Part shown: in pieces, positions 60,190 to 64,000 of the stretch
Numbering within the stretch: the stretch's first letter is position 1
How the letters are laid out: every line of letters begins with the position of its first letter
NCBI RefSeq assembly: GCF_009017415.1
Contig: NC_092408.1
Span: 744,001 to 808,000 of the forward strand
Direction of reading: 5' to 3'
Origin: Aspergillus flavus
Lineage: Eukaryota; Ascomycota; Eurotiomycetes; Eurotiales; Aspergillaceae
DNA length: 64,000 nucleotides
The notes under the pieces: generated by a model
What the model saw: only the letters and a program-made list of their open reading frames with translations
What the model was told of the DNA's origin: nothing
Database searches by the model: none
Translations under genes and position numbers: made by a program

Positions 60190-61585
60190 TCACAACTTCG
60201 CCTTCGGCTTCTCTCCCCTCTTCGTCCCCACAGGCATCTGTGCAATCTGAAACGCCTCCTCCGACATCCTCACCCCTTCCTTATCAGAACCCCGACTCTG
60301 ATACTCTTCCCAAAACTTCTCATCCTCCAGCCAACCCCGGAACCACCGCTGCGTCCAATCCGCAACCCTCTCAGCACACCAATCCACCTGCTCAAACACA
60401 AGCGTATGCCCCCCCTTCGGCAGCACAGCCTTCTCAACCATCCCCTTAGCCACCCCACCACTCCCCCCAGTCCCCGTCCCCGTAGTCCGCATCTTCGACT
60501 CCTGCGCATCCGGGAGAGAGAGAAAGCTCTTCCCACCAAACACCCAGAGCACACTGGGCCGCACGTACGGCAGATTCCGCATGGCGGACCAACATTCCGG
60601 CCTGGAAAACAAATACGGTCGCTCTTTCTCTACGTCCCAGTCTGGTAGGAGAAGACGGTCGAGTTCCTCGCGTTCGAGGTTCGGCGTGAAGAAGTTCCAG
60701 GATTCTTGGTGCTTGGTTGTTGTGAGTGTTACTGCTGTCGGGGGTACTTTGGGGTCTGTAGCTGGGTTGTAGAGTCGGGTTGGCACCGGGCGGAGTGCGT
60801 GGCGGAGATAGCGGTCTCGAGCTCGGGGATCCCATTTTGCTAGGCCTTTGGTGAGAGAGGCGACGGCTTTTTCGGGTGATTCCCACAGGTCCCTTCGGCG
60901 ACTGGCCATCATGGCTGGGTTGGGGCCGCCGAAGGCTACTTCCAGGATGACTGGTTCGATCAGGACCAGGGTTGATAGTAGACGTGGGTGGATGATTGAA
61001 AGATTGACCCTGTATCATGTTGGTTAGCATTACTATACGACTGGCTTCAGGAATTGACTTACAATTGAGCACAACCCATACTATGCCCAACCCCAATAAT
61101 CGGCCTCGGCATTTCATCCCGAAAATGATTAACCATATGCAACAGATCGCGCGAATGATCATACCAATTAGCTAAAAAAAAGAAAAGCCGACCCAATTAG
61201 CCAAATCCCCTCATCCCAAAGCACAAATCCAAATACGTTACATACTCTGATCCCCCTGAACCTCTTCATTCAAGACAGCACTAGCACCCTGGTTCGACGT
61301 ATCCGCCACCCAAATCCCACGCACCGGCACAGAGAGCTTCTTCAGCTGCCTGTAGAGGTCTTCCCATAAAGGCTCGTAGATTTCTTTCGGGGACCCGTTT
61401 CCGGGTACCCCGATTATGGTAATTGCATTGTCGGGAGTGGGGTCTAGCCTGTCGGCATCGTTGGGGATGTATTGTTTTATGGCGATTTTAATGGGCGTCT
61501 CTTGACGGCCTCTGATGCTACGGGGGGATTCGCGGATGTGTTGGCCTGGGATGGTATGTTCGATTATTCGGAAGGGGAAGGACAT
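60190..61585 (-). CDS. Alpha/beta hydrolase with C-terminal AKL peroxisomal signal (Lpx1/AKT2-like)
   Basis: Predicted 422 aa serine hydrolase. Exons 61585-61246, 61171-61063 and 61009-60190, GT-AG and in phase. The nucleophile elbow is GVGHSMGCAQL (G-x-S-x-G), preceded by the oxyanion-hole strand NAITIIGVPGNGSP. The catalytic His is probably in LPKGGHTLVFEQ near residue 365. The last residues are KAKL; AKL is a strong type-1 peroxisomal targeting tripeptide. This combination is typical of fungal Lpx1-like lipases and of AKT2-type esterases that sit in some secondary-metabolite loci. Context here: same strand as an FAD oxidoreductase 0.6 kb downstream and an aromatic amino acid ammonia-lyase 0.5 kb upstream. 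Substrate unknown. Confidence 0.88.
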
Positions 61586-62070
61586 TGTGGGGAGGTTGGG
61601 TGGCTGTATCCTTCCTTTAGGTTATGTGTAGGAGCTGGGATAGAGCACAATGGAGATACGAGAAGATGGGAAGGGTAGAAGTAGTATAATCATGAACCAA
61701 GTGAGCACGGCACGTGCCAAGACTAAGTAAGACCTCGGGGGTATCAGTACTTTTTAGTGCTTGACTGGGATGTATATTTGAGTATGCGGGGATGTTGGAG
61801 CTCCTGTTTTCTTACGGTATTGTTTCCTTCGAGTTTATTACACTTCCTATCCGGGCATGTGACTCGTTTGCCCTATTCACTCTGTCACTCTATGTAAGAA
61901 AGATAATATCAGTTCATGCTCGCTTTTTTAATGGATAATAACGATGATGATGATATTTACTATGTAATATTATGACTCCTCTATTGATTGGAAAATGTTA
62001 TCTATTTGTCTTCGTCTTAACATATAGTCTATGTTGATACGGCGCGGATTTGACAAAATATAGAATGAGA
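61586..62070. other. Intergenic spacer between hydrolase and ammonia-lyase
   Basis: 485 AT-rich bases. It holds the promoter of the hydrolase and the terminator of the lyase. A short GATGATGATGATAT microsatellite lies near 61943-61960. No gene recognised. Confidence 0.5.
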
Positions 62071-63959
62071 CTATCGCTCCAGCTCTTCCTTCGCTAAACA
62101 CTCCTCCAGCAGCTCCTGAATAACCGGCAAAAATTCACCTCGTTGAATTGCCCGATAGATAAGACTTGTGTATCCGCCCACCGTAGGCGCCTCCTCCACC
62201 TGCCCAGCAGCCATGGCCTCCGCAGTGGGCGTCAATATCCTCTTTGTACACAACATCGGCACCCCAAGAGTCTTCCGAACGAAGTGATACATCTTCTTAG
62301 ACCCGTCTCCCAACACGGGGCTAGCATCGCCATGAACCAAATAGGCCTCCCGGTTGGTACACCAAGCTTCGTGGAGCCAGGGACCGAGCTGGTCAATGAA
62401 CGACTGCATTTCTTGAAGAACGACATTTTGAAAGGGCAAACAATCCAAGATGGGCACGCGCATGGTCTTGACTATGTGAGGGAACCGGTCTATACTGTCC
62501 ATTGAGACGGTCTGTTCTAGTCCTTTCTGGAGATGGGCCCATAGTGTGGCTGGGAGGTTCTTGCTGGCGTCTGTGGTGTTTGGGCTCTGCTTTTCCACCA
62601 TTGAGACAACCCGGGCGAAGAACTCGGTCTTGACTCCGTCTAAAAATTGTAACTGCATGGCACGAAGATCTAGTGCCTGACATGCGGAGAGGAGATGCGC
62701 CGCCACAAGCTCCGTAAGCACCCTCACGGCTGTCGCAGTGTATCGACCAGAGATCAGAGCCAGTGAGTTCAATGACTGGTTACCCAACTCAGCATTGTAC
62801 ACATGATTAACGGGACCCGCTAGGAACCCCAACTCGGAGGTCAAGGCCGAGATGTAAATGTCAATGGCCTTGAAGATACCCGATTGACTGGGTTCATCCG
62901 CAACCAAGTTCGGCGGCAGACCCCAGCTGGTCGCGGGATTGATCATCTCCTGGCACTGTGTGAAAAGCATGCGACCGATCGCTTGGATGGCCTGGCGACT
63001 CTTCTCCATGGAAGATATGACGGCCTTGGCCTGGAAATTACCTCCATGCAGGAACTGTCCGTCGCCGTTAACGAGGGGGTTATCTGTGGCTGAGTTGCAC
63101 TCGATGCTGATTTGCTGGTGTGCTAATAGCAAGTCTTCGAGCACGGGGCCAATCCATTGCGCCGCGGTGCGGATTGAATATCGATCCTGGCGGAGCGAAC
63201 CGTCCTTGCCGTCCTTCTGTAGTGCGAGGCGAGACCCACGCAGGAACACACGGATGTTTCGTGAGCTCTCGATCTGTCCTGGATGCGGACGCACCTCGGC
63301 GAAGAAGGGGTCGAAACTCTCCGGTGAGCCCAGTAGTGCTTCCACTGTCATTGCTGTCAGGATCTGACTTAACATGGCCAGCTGATGTGTGTCGTGCAGC
63401 ACGAGGGTGGCGCAAGCCGCCGACATTGCCGTCCCATTGACAATAGCCAGACCCTCTTTTGCCGTCAAGGATATCGGCGCTACACCCGCCTCCGCAAGAG
63501 CCTCGTCAGCATATACATCTCGTCCAATGCCTGGACGGAAAACCCGAATTGTGGGCTTTCCCTGAAGTACGCCGCTGATATAAGCGATAGGACTCAAATC
63601 CCCAGAGGCTGAGATACTCCCACGCATGGGAACCATAGGGATAATATTCTTCACTAGAAGATCCCGTAGACGGTCCACGATAACAGGCCTCACGCCCGAA
63701 TGGCCTTTGACCAGCGAGTTCAGACGCAGTAAGACCGCAGCGCGCACCCAGGGAAGGGGCAGGTGCTGAGACTCGGCTGCATGTTCGAGACTCAGGTCAA
63801 ACGCCTGATATGCGGACTTCTGGCGGTCGGACGGAGGGCGAGGATCACGCGCACCCGGGGGTAAGACGCCATAGCTCAGCTCGCGGGTTAAGACGCGCTG
63901 GAGTGCTAAGACGTCGTTTGCGCGGATATCCGCAGAGCCTCCAAATCCAGTATTCACTC
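62071..63959 (-). CDS. Aromatic amino acid ammonia-lyase (PAL/HAL family), 5' end outside window
   Basis: About 628 residues of a phenylalanine/histidine/tyrosine ammonia-lyase, which removes ammonia from an aromatic amino acid to give a trans-cinnamate-type acid. The visible exon starts at 63959 after a CCAG acceptor with a CTAAC branch site just upstream; the first ~80-90 residues, including the catalytic loop tyrosine, lie beyond the window. Present: GVNTGFGGSAD, the MIO-forming triad Ala-Ser-Gly in GSISASGDLSP, NSLVKGHSGVR, LAIVNGTAMSA, NSATDNPLVNGDGQFLHGGNF and LNSLALISGRYTA. The total length would be ~710 aa, normal for fungal PAL. Whether Phe or Tyr is preferred cannot be decided with confidence. 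Partial at the right edge. Confidence 0.92.
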
Positions 63960-64000
63960 CTGGATCAGCTAGTTAGATTTTCGTTCTTCATGGGTTTCCA

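Noticed and set aside
1..64000. CRISPR arrays, bacterial operons, ribosome binding sites, intact transposase or LTR pairs
   Set aside because: None was seen; the gene structures are clearly eukaryotic and intron-bearing.

Overview
The window is a gene-dense piece of a filamentous ascomycete genome, most likely an Aspergillus/Penicillium-type (Eurotiales) fungus. The evidence is short spliceosomal introns of about 50-105 nt with CTAAC/CTAAT-like branch sites, Zn2Cys6 regulators, a hydrophobin, an alpha-factor-type pheromone receptor, a GPR1/FUN34/YaaH membrane protein and an ABCC transporter. There are no bacterial operons, CRISPR arrays or intact transposons. Exon structures given here were built by hand from splice motifs and reading-frame continuity; most sum exactly to an open frame.

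Layout: 0.2-2.8 kb Zn2Cys6 regulator (+); 3.5-5.0 kb secreted lactonase-like beta-propeller (+); 5.5-8.0 kb unknown membrane protein (-); 8.0-13.2 kb gene-poor stretch with a truncated STAND/NLR-type gene (-) and two unidentified exons; 13.2-15.1 kb second Zn2Cys6 regulator (+); 16.2-17.9 kb vacuolar-type amino acid transporter (-); 18.6-20.5 kb APC permease (-) with an odd intron; 21.6-22.9 kb fungal rhodopsin-like membrane protein (+); 23.0-23.7 kb GNAT acetyltransferase (-); 25.1-30.2 kb ABCC transporter (-); 30.7-31.5 kb small HxxHC membrane protein (-); 32.5-33.4 kb unknown membrane protein (+); 33.6-35.5 kb RTG2-like Ppx/GppA protein (+), convergent with a motor-only kinesin (35.6-37.0 kb, -).

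37.0-40.0 kb looks empty. It is followed by a hydrophobin with an unusual acidic repeat tail (40.0-40.7 kb, +) and a GPR1/FUN34/YaaH protein (42.4-43.7 kb, +). From 44.6 to 57.6 kb lies a housekeeping block: a PNUTS-like PP1 regulator (-), the SM protein Sly1 (+), the Ste2-type receptor (+) and the ESCRT-I subunit Vps23/Tsg101 (+). The last 6 kb holds three co-directional minus-strand enzyme genes: an FAD-linked oxidoreductase, an alpha/beta hydrolase ending in a peroxisomal AKL signal, and an aromatic amino acid ammonia-lyase cut by the window edge. These three could form part of a small metabolic cluster.

The most distinctive observations are three introns whose donor is not GT (two GC-AG, one apparent AT-AG) in genes that are otherwise fully open, the acidic-tailed hydrophobin, the truncated STAND gene, the kinesin with a large insert between switch I and switch II, and the terminal lyase/hydrolase/oxidoreductase trio. 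I found no clearly novel multi-gene system; the trio and the acidic-tailed hydrophobin are the best candidates for follow-up.
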